The position numbers were made by a program, and so were the translations under genes. Under the pieces are notes generated by a model that saw only the letters and a list, made by a program, of their open reading frames with translations, searched no databases and was not told where the DNA came from. From NCBI GenBank assembly GCA_947471745.1, contig CANJKZ010000262.1:380501-444500 (forward strand): a stretch of DNA of 64,000 nt. The letters run 5' to 3'. Shown one piece after another: positions 22,961 through 49,400 of this stretch. The stretch's first letter is position 1. Every line of letters begins with the position of its first letter. This DNA comes from Closterium sp. Naga37s-1. Its lineage: Eukaryota; Streptophyta; Zygnematophyceae; Desmidiales; Closteriaceae.

Positions 22961-25900
22961 ACTGCTACTGCTGCTGCTGCTGCTGCTGCAGGCGCCAAGT
23001 CAGGGTGGCAGAGGAGGGTGGTGAACCTGGCAGCGCAGCGGCAGGTGAAGCCATTCGTGAGGAGGCAGTGGGAGCAGCGGCGGGGCAGGGCGGCAGTTGG
23101 CAGCAGCAGCAGGCGGTGGGTGCGGCGGAGGCGGCCGTTGATCTACGTCTATGTTCTGCCGGGAGAGTTCACATTCCACCATCTTGAGGCAAGGAAGATC
23201 CGCGCCTACTGCACCACGCGGCTGTATGGCATGAGGAACGAGACCCTCTACAACCACTTCCAGCTCTATGGCATGGAGGTGAGCAGTGGGCACATGTGTG
23301 CAGGCATTGGCAGGGCACTCATTGGCATGCCGTAGCCATCACCACTGGCGGTTGTCTGGCATGCGCAATGAGACGCTCTCCAACCACTTCCAGCTCTACG
23401 GCATGGAGGTGAGTGAGCTGGGAGCTTGATTCGCGACTAGAGAGATGGATCTACATGTACGACCTGCCGGGGGAGTTCACGTTCCACCATCTCGAGGCGA
23501 GGAAGATCCGTGCGTACTGCACCACGCGGCTGTATGGCATGCGGAACGAGACGCTCTACAACCACTTGCAGCTGTATGGCATGGAGGTGAGCAGTGGGCA
23601 CATGTGTGCAGGCATTGGCAGGTTTTGAGACGTCTCAAAACCACATGTGTGCAGGCATGGGCAGGGCACTCATTGGCATGCCCTAGCCTAGCCACCACCA
23701 GTAGCGGCTGTATGGCATGAGGAACGAGACCCTCTACAACCATTTGCAGCTGTATGGCATGGAGGTGAGCAATGGGCATGGGCATTCACTAGCATGCCAT
23801 GCCATGCCCTGACCCACCACTGGCGGCAGTACGGCAAGCGCAATGAGACCTTGTGCAACCACTCGCACCTCCCCAGTATGGAAGTGAGCAGGCATTCGGA
23901 CTTAGTCATGGCAGCATGCCCTAGCCACCACCACTCGCGGCTGTATGGCACTTGCACTTGCACTAACTCTGATATTGAGAGCCTTCTGAGTCGACTCAAG
24001 AGCATGTTACAACCACTTCCCACTCTTTCTGGGTCTTGGGTACCCTCCCTCCTCCCCACTCCCCTCCCTTCCCATCAGTCAGGTGGCAGTGTTAGAGTCA
24101 CTGCTGGCCAGCCCCCATCGCACCACCAATGCTACGGCAGCCGATTACTTCTTTGTGCCTGTCATGGGTGCATGCATCACTGCGCGCGCTGACGACTCGC
24201 CCGCCACCTCCATGCAGGTGCTCGTGATAAGTGGGCTTTCTCTTCCCAACCTCCGTTTCCCCCCTCTCCCACTGCACATACCGTCAGTCAGGTGGCAGTG
24301 TTAGAGTCGCTGCTCGCCAGTCCACATCGCACAACCAATGCATCGGCAGCCGACTATTTCTTTGTGCCCGTCATGGGTGCGTGCATCACTGCACGCGCTG
24401 ACGACTCGCCTGCCACCTCCATGCAGGTGCGTGGTTGTGCTGCTCTTGTGAGAGCTCTAGTATGGTATGCCATGGCATGTTCGCTAGTGTAAGTGTATGT
24501 GTGGATCTCTGCAGTGTGCCCTGGATTTGCATGGGATGCCTGTGCATCACTGCCGGGCCGGGGCTGACGACCACACCCCACCTCCCACCTCTTCATCTCA
24601 CAGGGAAGGTTCAAGAACCGTCGGTCGCTCTTTGCAGCGGACTACGACTACCAGCGAGCCTATCTTTGTGGCCCTTTAAACATACACGCACCACTCCCCA
24701 CCCCTCCCCATGGCAGGGCAAGTTCAAGAACCGTCGGTCATATTTCGCAGCAGACTACTACCAGCAAGCACTGGAGCACATCCGATCTGCCTACCCTTTC
24801 TGGAACACAACACACGGCCGCGACCACATCTGGGTGAGCCTTGAGGGGACTCACGGAAAGTGAATGGTGCCCACCCCTAGGTGACTTCTAAGTCACTTCT
24901 AAGTCATTAAATACACTGCCTCCCCAAGCCTGCTTCACATCCTCCCTAATGATGCCTACGCCTCTGTCCCTTCCGTCGCCGCACACCAACCCGCACTTCC
25001 CGGTCCCCTGGCCAGCCATAAACACTCCATCCCCTATCTCTCTCCGTTTTTCTTCTCCGCATCCCACTACCCTGCCGCCCACTACCCTGCCGCCCACTAC
25101 CCTGCCGCCCACTACCCTGCCGCCCACTACCCTGCCGCCCACTACCCTGCCGCCACATACCCTGCCGCCCACTACCCTGCCGCCCCACTACCCTGCCGCC
25201 CACTACCCTGCCGGCCCCCCCGAGCTACCCTGCCGCCCACTACCCTGCCGCCCACTACCCTGCCGCCCACTACCCTGCCGCCCACTACCCTGCCGCCCAC
25301 TACCCTGCCGCCCACTACCCTGCCGCCCACTACCCACTACCCTGCCGCCCACTACCCTGCCGCCCACTACCCTGCCGCCCACTACCCTGCCGCCCACTAC
25401 CCTGCCGCCCACTACCCTGCCGCCCACTACCCTGCCGCCCACTACCCTGCCGCCCACTACCCTGCCGCCCACTACCCTGCCGCCCACTACCCTGCCGCCC
25501 ACTACCCTGCCGCCCACTACCCTGCCGCCCACTACCCTGCCGCCCACTACCCTGCCGCCCACTACCCTGCCGCCCACTACCCTGCCGCCCACTACCCTGC
25601 CGCCCACTACCCTGCCGCCCACTACCCTGCCGCCCACTACCCTGCCGCCCACTACCCTGCCGCCCACTACCCTGCCGCCCACTACCCTGCCGCCCACTAC
25701 CCTGCCGCCCACTACCCTGCCGCCCACTACCCTGCCGCCCACTACCCTGCCGCCCACTACCCTGCCGCCCACTACCCTGCCGCCCACTACCCTGCCGCCC
25801 ACTACCCTGCCGCCCACTACCCTGCCGCCCACTACCCTGCCGCCCACTACCCTGCCGCCCACTACCCTGCCGCCCACTACCCTGCCGCCCACTACCCTGC

Positions 25901-28485
25901 CGCCCACTACCCTGCCGCCCACTACCCTGCCGCCCACTACCCTGCCGCCCACTACCCTGCCGCCCACTACCCTGCCGCCCACTACCCTGCCGCCCACTAC
26001 CCTGCCGCCCACTACCCTGCCGCCCACTACCCTGCCGCCCCACTACCCTGCCGCCCACTACCCTGCCGCCCACTACCCTGCCGCCCACTACCCTGCCGCC
26101 CACTACCCTGCCGCCCACTACCCTGCCGCCCACTACCCTGCCGCCCACTACCCTGCCGCCCACTACCCTGCCGCCCACTACCCTGCCGCCCACTACCCTG
26201 CCGCCCCTGCTAACGTTGTTACCAAATCTGTCGTCTCTGTCATCTAAATGCACACCTTCCTTTGGGAAGAAAGGTGCCTGCAGCGCGCCCCTAGGGACGT
26301 GTTTGAGGCCATTATGCTATCGCACTGGGGCAACACCATGGCCGCCCACAACCACTCCATTCCCCGCTTCCCTCACTCTCCTCCGTTGCCCCCTCTCTCT
26401 CCTCTCTTACCTTCGCCAGTCCTTCCCCTGGGACGAGGGAGCGTGCAGCGCCCCTAAAGACGTGTTTAACGGCATCAGGCTATCTCACTGGGGCAACACT
26501 ATGGCCGCCCACAACCACTCCACCACTGCCTATCTCCTCGACAGCTGGCACGACATCCCGCCATCCCTGCGCGGGCGGCACCCGTGCTTCGACCCGCTAA
26601 AGGACGTGGTCATGCCGGCCTTCAAGCCGCCCAATGTGGCGCACCTCAGGGGGCGGCTGTGGCTCAAGTAGGCATTGGGGGGAGAGAGACAAGCAGAAAC
26701 AGGGAGGCGTATGTGACACTAGGATGGTCCCTTTTTGCTCTTCGTTTCTGCTTCACTGCTTTTGGTTTCTTTTCCTTTCCATCTTCTCGTTCCTTTTCTT
26801 TCCTCCCTGGTTGACTATCCATAGGTGTATCTTTCCCCCTCTGGACCATTTCCATTACCCCCTGCCCTCTCGCTTTGGCTCTCACTGCAATCACCCCCTC
26901 GTTGCTGCCCCGTGCTCTCATGGTCTTCTCTGCCAATGCTTCTTGCTGCTCCCTATGCTCCCCCCTGCCCCATGGCAGTCCAGTGGAGCAACGGAAGCGT
27001 TTGTTCTTCTTTGGAGGCAACTTGGGGCTCAACTTCTCCAACGGCCGCCCAGAGGCCAAGTAGGTTGGTGCACTGCACGCACTCATAGGCCAAGTACGCA
27101 TGGTCGCTCGCACAGAGCTGCAATAGTCGCACTTCCTAGGGCCCCACTTGCTTGAGGACAGCCAGAGAAAGGCAGAGGGAAGAAAGTGATACTCTCCGTT
27201 TCGTTGAAGGCTTCTCATCACCCACCCTCTCCCCCTTCCCCTTTTCTCCCGTCCTCCTTCGTCCCCAACACTCACGGCAGCTACAGCATGGGCATCCGGC
27301 AGCGAGTGGCGCTCTACTTTGCATCGCAGCCCAACCGGCACGGCCACGTGGGGCTGCTGTCTAGACCTGATGTGCTCGTGCTGCCAGGGCCCGTCCCTGA
27401 TTATGCACTGCAGGTGGGGGGACTGAGAGCAGAGGCGGCAGAAGGGGCAGAGGGACCAGAGGGGGCGAGTATTGCACCATTGCATCCACCCATCTCCACC
27501 CCTGTCTCACCCTCCACCCCTTTTCGCCCATTCTCACCCCAATTTCTTTCCGCCCCTTCTCACCCTCCCTATCTCCCTCTCCCACGTCCCCTCATTTCCC
27601 TCCTCCTCCTTGGTGCAGCTATCACAGGCGCGATTCTGCGGGGTGTTTCCGGGGGATGGCTTCAGTGCGCGCATGGAGGACAGTCTGCTGCATGGCTGCA
27701 TCCCCTGTATCATCCAGGTGCCCTGCCCTGCCCTGCTTATATGCGTGTATGAAAGCTCATATGTTCATAACGTACATATGTATCTGGAAATGCGTTTGCC
27801 AGCCCTTGCTCCAAAGGGAACTCTTTTCTGCTTTGGCTGAAGAAGGGTCTCAACTCCATCTCTTGCTCCTCCTCCTGCTATGGATGCGGCATTCTGATGG
27901 CATGACATGGTATGGCATGGCATGGCATGGCATGGCATGGCAGGATGGCATAGAGCTGCCATTTGAGAATTTCTTGGACTACCCATCATTCGCAGTGCGA
28001 ATAGCAGAAGCTGACATCCCCAACCTCGTCACCGTTCTCAACTCCTTCTCATCCCGCCAAGTGCGGGCCATGCAGCGGGCGGCGAGCCTTGTCTGGATGC
28101 GGTGGTTTTACCGGTCGGCGGTGCTGCTGGAGGCGGGGCGGCAGAGAGCGCAGGGGAAGGAGGTGGGGGAGTGGGTGGCGGATTTGGAGGGCATGGAGGG
28201 GGATGATGCGGTCGACACACTTCTGCAGGTATTGTTCTGGCTTATAATTTGCACTGAAATGGTTGTGCAGCTTGATATATGCTAATTAATTGTCGCTCAT
28301 TTGTTAGCATAAGATGTGGGCGTGCACATGAGCTCATTTTTTTTATATATACACTGCTTATGTGTTTTTGTGTGCAGATATTGCAAGTGAAGATTTATCT
28401 TGATGCATGGAGGCTTCAGCACAAGCACAACCAAACAGCTACACACCCTAGTTTTGTACCTGCTTGTAATGCTTCAGCAAAGTGA
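19882..28485 (+). CDS. EGF-repeat exostosin-family glycosyltransferase (GT47), 13 exons
   Basis: Predicted Golgi type II membrane glycosyltransferase with EGF-like modules, like the EGF-bearing exostosin-family proteins of plants and green algae; substrate unknown. Exons: 19882-20409, 20653-20746, 20954-21140, 21624-21846, 22574-23278, 24083-24217 (or 24292-24426), 24717-24833, 26420-26667, 26979-27059, 27281-27413, 27619-27717, 27944-28228, 28378-28485; 980 aa, phases consistent. A hydrophobic anchor is at residues ~64-82. EGF-like cysteine modules include [20 protein letters not shown] (from ~182), [13 protein letters not shown] and [10 protein letters not shown]. The exostosin domain begins near 530 ([13 protein letters not shown]) and continues through [27 protein letters not shown] and the nucleotide-sugar region [20 protein letters not shown]. 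An in-frame upstream ATG at 19744 is possible; 19882 is preferred for its short cytosolic tail. Confidence 0.83.
21160..21285. repeat. 8-bp minisatellite in GT47 intron 3
   Basis: About fifteen near-perfect copies of GGGTGCAT directly after the donor of exon 3. Confidence 0.95.
21355..21378. repeat. 24-nt perfect palindrome (TCGA centre) between duplicated segments
   Basis: The sequence GACTTTTGAGTCGACTCAAA continues to GTC to complete the palindrome. The ~22-nt segment CTTCCCGGCTCACTGCCACA is present just upstream (about 21329) and again just downstream (about 21379), so the palindrome separates two direct copies. Confidence 0.95.
21499..22250 (+). repeat. Tandem copies of the GT47 EGF-module exon 4
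   Basis: The exon 4 start is echoed at about 21499-21580 ([20 protein letters not shown] reading). The EGF part of exon 4 is repeated at about 21890-22021 ([20 protein letters not shown]...) and 22116-22250 ([20 protein letters not shown]...). Both downstream copies have an AG acceptor, a GT donor and phase 0 at both ends, so each could be spliced in without shifting the frame. I left them out of the minimal model. Confidence 0.82.
22288..22497 (+). repeat. Echoes of GT47 exon 5 start and two palindromes
   Basis: The exon 5 start ([15 protein letters not shown]) is echoed with acceptor at about 22334-22377 ([15 protein letters not shown]) and 22452-22497 ([15 protein letters not shown]). Each of the first two copies is preceded or followed by a 16-nt palindrome TTTGAGTCGACTCAAA, at 22288-22303 and 22384-22399. 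Confidence 0.85.
23339..24002 (+). repeat. Four or more echoes of the GT47 exon 5 end, with palindromes
   Basis: The exon 5 3' end, [19 protein letters not shown] followed by GTGAG, recurs at about 23351-23409, 23449-23587 (the longest, back to [20 protein letters not shown]), 23706-23766 and 23827-23885, with a fragment at ~23938. A 22-nt palindrome GGTTTTGAGACGTCTCAAAA+CC lies at 23621-23642 between two of them, and an imperfect TCGA-centred one at about 23984-24001. Confidence 0.87.
24083..24426 (+). repeat. Full-length duplicated exon 6 of GT47 gene
   Basis: Two 135-nt copies, 24083-24217 and 24292-24426, each encode [21 protein letters not shown] sequence with only one amino-acid change seen (ATAADY versus ASAADY), and each has a cAG acceptor and GTG donor at phase 0. 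A third partial copy is at about 24537-24580, and a partial exon 7 copy at about 24603-24660. Only one copy is needed for the conserved domain. Confidence 0.85.
25057..26210. repeat. 15-bp minisatellite, ~76 copies, GT47 intron 7
   Basis: A nearly perfect array of TACCCTGCCGCCCAC spanning ~1.15 kb, with a few one-base indels near 25200, 25330 and 26040. Because the period is a multiple of three and free of stops, it gives long open frames on both strands (TTLPP or VVGGR repeats), which I treat as non-coding. An echo of exon 8 (GACSAP-type reading) follows at about 26256-26348. Confidence 0.97.
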
Positions 28486-28870
28486 AAACAGTGTATGAGA
28501 GATGGATGTAATAACATTTTTTGCAGAGAAGAAATTTCAGTAACCTTGCACCACGGCGACTCGTGGTCACCACCTACATTTTTCGCGAAAGCTCGTTTCA
28601 TCGTGTGGCTTTGCTCAGTGCATGCGCTCTCCAGTTGGAAACACTCGTGTTGGATTGGATGTTTGCCTGATAAGTGGATGTTTAGGGCGCGCCGAGCTGT
28701 TGCACGAATGTCAGCGCGGCGCCTTGTTTGACGGCGTGACTCAATCGATAGTCGAGCTTATGGCCACGTCTCTGCGGCTCGATTCACCCACAGGGCACGC
28801 CATAACCCTTCTTCGTCCCGATTACATTGATTCCCGCGTTTCCCGCCACCAAGAGCGTCCACTAACGACA
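28486..28870. other. Spacer between GT47 and FtsH12-like genes
   Basis: Both flanking genes are on the plus strand, so this contains the GT47 3' UTR and the promoter/5' UTR of the protease gene. An in-frame ATG at 28760 could extend the protease N-terminus. Nothing else recognised. Confidence 0.5.
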
Positions 28871-42753
<13,883 letters not shown>

Positions 42754-43467
42754 TGCACGCTCGCATGAAGGAGGCTCATGTGTGGCAAGGCTGCTCAAGA
42801 CTGCCTCAGGACGGTAGACCGGTTGCTCAAGGCTGCTCAAGGCTGCTCAAGGCTGCTCAAGGCTGCTCAAGGCTGCTCAAGGCTGCTCAAGGCTGCTCAA
42901 GACTTGCCTTCAACCGGTTCCAAGACTCGTTGAGTTGAGACTGTTTTCTGAACTGCTTCAGGACGGTAGCTGAAGACCCACCCTGCTCCTCTGCTTACGT
43001 GCTGATGTGCAGTTGGGGTGTGAGCATCAAGACCGCTCCACAGCGTCTCACTCACCGCATGGTAGTACTAGTTCTCATCCAAGTGCCCCTTTGGTTATCG
43101 TGGGTACAATGTACGTTTTGCGATGAGGTGCTCACACCGTTTTGCTGCGTATTTGCTGTTCCTGGAAGCTTCTGACACAGTGCTGTTCGCTCTCCTTCCG
43201 TGTTTGGTTTCTGTGCAAATCATGCTGCTGTGCAAACTCACGTATCATTCGAGGGGGTTTGTGTAGAGTTGTTGTATAGCGGTGAACAGGAGGGTAGGTG
43301 TTTGATTGTTTGTTCAGCAAGTTACAGCATAAGCTGGAGATGGTACAAACTGTTATATACTGAGTGGTTGTGGTGTCAGAGGTCCTTAAGCAATGCATGC
43401 CAGAAATCTCATAGCACATCACCTACAGTACTGTCAGACATCTACCGTACTAAACCAAGCTTTCTCT
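42754..43467. other. Convergent spacer between FtsH12-like and RPN10 genes
   Basis: It contains the 3' UTRs of both converging genes. At 42,827-42,901 are about eight copies of GGCTGCTCAA. The remainder is more AT-rich and shows nothing recognisable. Confidence 0.55.
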
Positions 43468-46400
43468 TCACTTGTCCTCCTTTGGCTTCTCTTCCGAATC
43501 CTGTCGCATGAGAGCATGTCACACACCACGAGATGCACAGTGCAGAATCATTACAAGTGCACGTCGTGAGAAATCCACACAGAAAGCCACACAGAAAGCC
43601 ACACAGAAAGCCTGGATGAGTGAGTGTTGGGCAGTGAAAGGGGAGGGGTGCGGGATGAAGGGCACAGGGCAAAGGGCAAAGGGCTAAGCGAGCAGACCTT
43701 GGGGGGCTGGGAGGGCGCGAGTGAGGCAAGCACGTCCCGCACGGAGGGGTCATTGGGATCCACGCCTGGCAGCTGCATGGGGGGCACATGGGGTTACACA
43801 TTGGGTGGCAGGGACACATGGGTACAGCGGGTGAAAGCGCATGGGATGAGGGGTGAAAGCAGATGTGGGGTGGGGCCATGGGATGGGGAGTGGGGGGGGA
43901 AACGATTGGGTGAAACCCTAAAGTCAATGAAAAGCAGAGGTCATAATTGAAGGCGTAAAGATGGACCTGGAGTGACTGATGCATGCACGCTCTGCTGACG
44001 GATAAGATGCAGGGTGGTGCGATGGGAAAAACAGTCCCTCTGTGATGTGAGCGATACTCTTTTATTATGCAATGTGCAGGAGGAGAGCAAGGGTATGTGA
44101 TAACAACACACCGAGGAGAGAATGGAGTTGACAAAGGAAGCATCGCCCAACACTTGACTCATGTCCACATCTCCAGGCGCCGCCGCTGCCCCTGCTGCTG
44201 CTGGTGCTTCACCCGATGCCCCTGCTGCTGCTGCTGCAGCCTCCTTCTTGCCTTCCTCCGCTGCCTCCTGCATTGACAGCTGCAGGGCTGGTGGTAAGAA
44301 GGGCCAAGGGGGGAAAGTTAAGACGTTGTAAACAAAAAAAGAGTAGCAATTCTTGACTTACGGTACTGCCAAAAAAAAAAAGAGCAGAAAAGAAAGAAGT
44401 AAAAAAATGGGTGGGAGGGTGGGGGGGGGGGGAGGAGGATAAGGGGGGCCGGTGTTGGGCAAAGTCCATTGTGAAACAAATCCTAGTGTTCGTTGAACAT
44501 GGAAGAGGGGCATACGAGGCACACAACAGTTGCACACGCATGGTAAAGCTGGTTCTTGAGGGTCACTCAGAGGCGCCTCTAGAAGCCAGGAGCTCACAAA
44601 GAGGACCACTCACCGAGTGCCAGCTCAGCATCCTCCCCTCCAGCAGCGGCATCCAGCATGGCAGCATCTCCCGCCCCGCCTGCTGCCCCTGCTGCCATTG
44701 ACATGGCCAGTGCTTGCTGCAGCAGCGCTGTTTCGTCGTCCTGGTGTGTGCGAGGAGACACGGAGAAGAACAGGGGGAACAGGGCGGATGAACAGGGAGG
44801 AAGAGGGTGGATGAAGAGGGCGGATAAACAGGCCGGATGAACTGGCCGGATGAACAGTGGGGAGAAACATAAGCGAGTGATGCAGATCAGTACTGGCTGC
44901 CAAGTCCCACCCCACAGTCCATCACGCCACCACTCACCATAGCAACGTCAGCAGCAGCAGGAGCAGCAGTGGCGCGCCCCTCCTCCGCCTTCTTCTCCCC
45001 CTCCCCCATCGCCACATCCCCCTTCGCCCCCTCTCCCGACGCCCCACCCTCCCCTCCACTCCCCCCAGCACCCTCAGCACCCTCAGCACCAGCAGCACCA
45101 GTCTGTTGCTCAGCAGCTGCCTTGCGAGCAGCAGCCTCCTGGCGGGCTCTCTCCTCCTCCATGGACACGCGCAGGGCGAGGGCGAGCTCCGGGTCAACGC
45201 TGGGGTCAACGCCAAAGTCAAAGTCGCCCCCCAGTCCCCCGCCCCCTGCTGCCGCTGCTGCTGCTGCCCCTGCTGCTGCTGCTGCTGCGAACCCGCTTCC
45301 GCCCTCCCCGTCTCCTGTGAATACAGGGGAGCTGTGTGGGGGGATGGGAGGGTAGGTGTGCGAGTGATGCGGAATGGGGAGTGGGAGAGGAAGGGGGGAA
45401 ACTTATGACGTCTCAAATGTTTTGAAGCCGCTGCTGCCCTCCTCGTCCCCTGTGAACACGGGAGAACTGTGTGGGAGGGAAGGTAGGGTAGCTGTGTGAG
45501 CGATGGGTAGGAGTATGAGTGATGGGCGGGTGTGTGAGTGATGGGTAGGAGTGTGAGTGATGGGCGGGTGTGTGAGTGATGGGTTGGAGTGTGGGTGATG
45601 GGCGGGTGTGTGAGTGATGGGTAGGAGTGTGAGTGATGGGCGGGTGTGTGAGCAATGCGGAAATGGGAGGTGGGGAGAAGAATGGCAAAAGTTAAAAGAC
45701 TGCGAAAAATCAGGGTGAAAACAGCAGGTGAACGGCAAGTGGGCAATCACCAAACGTGCACTGACGAGCGCTGGCACAGTGACCCACCTAACACATGTGA
45801 CCCACCTAACACATGTGACCCACCTAACACATGTGACCCACCTAACACATGTGACCCACCTAACACGTGACCCACCTAACACATGTGACCCACCTAACAC
45901 ATGTGACCCACCTAACACATGTGACCCACCTAACACATGTGACCCACCTAACACATGTGACCCACCTAACACATGTGACCCACCTAACACATGTGATGTG
46001 ACCCACCTACACATGTGACCCACCTAACACATGTGACCCACCTAACACATGTGACCCACCTAACACATGTGACCCACCTAACACATGTGACCCACCTAAC
46101 ACATGTGACCCACCTAACACATGTGACCCACCTAACACATGTGACCCACCTAACGCATGTGACCCACCTAACACATGTGACCCACCTAACACATGTGACC
46201 CACCTAACACATGTGACCCACCTAACACATGTGACCCACCTAGCAGGCACTGATATAGCAACAAGAGCTCACCTGATGAGCACGTCGGAGAGCACAGCAG
46301 GGCCGGGCGGCACGTGCAGGAGGTGCGAGTTGTCATTGCTGTTGACGGCTCCCAGCAGCGCCTCGAGCTTGGCCTGCTTCTCCTCGTCCTCGCCGTCCCA

Positions 46401-49400
46401 CCCGAAGCTCACCACGTCCAGCGCCACGTTGTTCTTCTTCAGCCTCTTCCCCGCCTTCACCAACGTTTCCACATCCGCTGCCACTGGGCTGACAGCATGG
46501 GGGCCGTGGGGTGGGGAAGAGGGTTGGGGGAGGGTTGGGAACGCAGGAGTTGGTGATGGGCGGGGCAACGCGGTCGGCAGGTCGCTCGTGGTTGTGTCGC
46601 GACAAAAGGCTACCATAGGACTCGCACACAAATCAGGTTGCAACTCAGCAGCCAATGCCAACATGGAGCATGATGGTTCTTGGAGCATGATGGTTCTTGG
46701 AGCATCATGGTTCTTGGAGCATGATGGTTCTTGGAGCATCATGGTTCTTGGAGCATCATGGTTCTTGGAGCATCATGGTTCTTGGAGCATCATGGTTCTT
46801 GGAGCATCATGGTTCTTGGAGCATCATGGTTCTTGGAGCATGACGGTTCTTGGAGCATCATGGTTCTTGGAGCATCATGGTTCTTGGAGCATCATGGTTC
46901 TTGGAGCATCATGGTTCTTGGAGCATCATGGTTCTTGGTCTGCCGGTGCTTCAGCCAACTGCTAGTGCACTCGATGACACCCACCAGCTTACAACGCACC
47001 TGCCAATAAAGAGCACGATGCGTTGGCGCTGGTTCTTGTTCTGCCGGTGCTTCAGCGCCAGCTGAGCCACCTGCAGCCCTGACAGCAGATTCGTGTCGCC
47101 CCCCACCTCCAAACCTGGAGGCCAGCAGCCACAGAATGCACCAGAGAAAGGAAAGGGGTAAGAATGATTGCATCTTGCCAGCGTTGCATCAACAGCGCCA
47201 TGAAAGGGGAATCAGAGAAGCACGATGCATGGTGGACATGACTTGTGAGTCAACTCAAATGGGAGCGGGCGATGCACGCACCATGCATGGTGGACAGGAC
47301 ATGTTCTTGTGAGAGAGTTTAGATACAGGCGGGTGATGCACCGCACGGTGGAGAGAATTATCCCGAGGCCGGCAATGAGGGTGACAAGCAAGCGCGCGCC
47401 CTTTGAGGCGCCTCAAGGATTGCAGGTTAAGAGAAGAGACGACTGTGAGGGCGCCTCACAACGCACCGTGCATGGTGGAGAGGAGAGGATCTTGCCCAGG
47501 AAAACAGTGGGGGTGACGAGCACACGCACGCCCTTTGAGACACCTCGGGGATTACAGGTTAAAAGGCGACTCTTGGGGAGCCTCAATAATTGCAGTTTAA
47601 GACACAACTATTAAGGCGCCTCACAACGCACCGTGCATGGTGGAGAGGATCTTCCCGAGGTCGGCGGTGGGGGTGACGAGCACACGCACGCCCTTACCCG
47701 CCATCGTCAGAATGCCCACCGTGTTCTCAGGGTTCGACTGTCACCCATGCACGGGCGCACAAGAGGGGGAGGAGTGGGGGGGTCAAGTGTAGGGAGCGGT
47801 GAAATTTGAAGCGCCCGCCTCAGCCTCAGGCATGCCAACAGCGTTCTCTAATAACATGAGACTGAGCTCTCATGACATGAAACTCAGCTCTCATGACATG
47901 AAACTCAGCTCTCATGACACGATACTCAGCTCTCATGACATGAAACTCAGCTCTCATGACATGAAACTCAGCTCTCATGACACGATACTCAGCTCTCATG
48001 ACATGAAACTCAGCTCTCATGACATGAAACTCAGCTCTCATGACACGATACTCAGCTCTCATGACATGAAACTCAGCTCTCATGACATGAAACTCAGCTC
48101 TCATGACATGAAACTCAGCTCTCATGACATGAAACTCAGCTCTCATGACATGAGACTGAGCGACCTGCCATGTCTCTCACGTGCAAACGTTTAACCAGAT
48201 AGCACACCTGCACCTTTGAGACGTCTCACAAGTCGTTGCTCAATCGCACGCGAATCTCCCCCGCATCGCTCATTCACCTGCGTCTCGGCCGCTGCTCACC
48301 TGCGTCTTGGCGCCGCAGATGAGATTAATCGCGTCGGCCTGCGCCTGGAAGCGCGACGGCGCGTAGTCGCCATTCCGCATCCACTCGGAGTTGTCCACGC
48401 ACACCACCGTCGCCTGGGGGGAGACGGGGGGGCGGCGGGCGGGTGGGGATGGCGGGAGGTGTGGGGGAGATTGTCGGCGCACACACGCATCCACTCGGAG
48501 TTGTCCACGCACACCACCGTCGCCTGGGGGGAAGGGCATGAGCGGGGGGGTGGAAGAGATGGGGGGTGACGGGGAAGAGACAGGAAAAGGCACGCTGAGC
48601 CAAACACGCATCCACTCGGAGTTGTCCACGCACACTACCGTCGCCTGGGGGATGGCGGGAAGAGGCAGGAAAATGCATCGCCAGAAATGGCTCGTCGGCA
48701 TGGACTCTTGGGATTGCCGAGGCAAACACGCATCCACACGACCACCATGTGAGCAACGTGAGCATGGATCCTAGAGATTGCCGAGCCAACAGAACCCGCT
48801 CGGAGATGTGGACACACGCCACGGTGGCCCTGGGGGACGGAGTGGATGCTGTTGGCCTGGGGGTAATGAATCGGGAGAAACGGAGGAAGCGCAGCCGCTG
48901 TGAGATAACGGGCCGAAGCCTGTACCGCGAATGATGAGTCGAACGAGTCCAACGCTTCTGAGAATCTGTTCAATCTTCACGGATTGGAAATAATCCCGGA
49001 GGAGAAAACCAAAAGCAGTTGAAAACTGAGAAAATTGACGAGATTCACGAACCACTAGCAGAAACCGAATCGCCAGGGTAACCAGGCAACGGGTCGCGCG
49101 AGGAGGGAGAGCACGCGCGACGAACGCAGATACGTCATCAGCAGGGGTACGTCTCGGCACAGCATGGTGGTGCCAGGGAACAGCATGATTTCCGAGGCGC
49201 CTAAAAAATTGTGGTGCAAGGGAATACGATGCATAACGCGAGAGCATAGACGTCTCTCAGACGCCTTAGATCGCGTTTCGAAACTCCGTGCAAGGTGTCG
49301 GTTGCCCTGGTCGCCAGAGCGAGCACGATCATCAGCGCGAGCAGGTTTCGGTTGCAACACAAGTGAAATCGTGGAAGTCTATAAAGAGCATACCTCGAGA

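Noticed and set aside
24870..24910. GTGACTTCTAAGTCACTTCT as a member of the palindrome family
   Set aside because: It is a different short inverted/direct repeat without the TTTTGAG arms.
24949..26253. Long open frames (TTLPP, VVGGR and GRQGS repeats) on both strands
   Set aside because: They are translations of a 15-bp minisatellite inside a GT47 intron; open on both strands and without conserved sequence.
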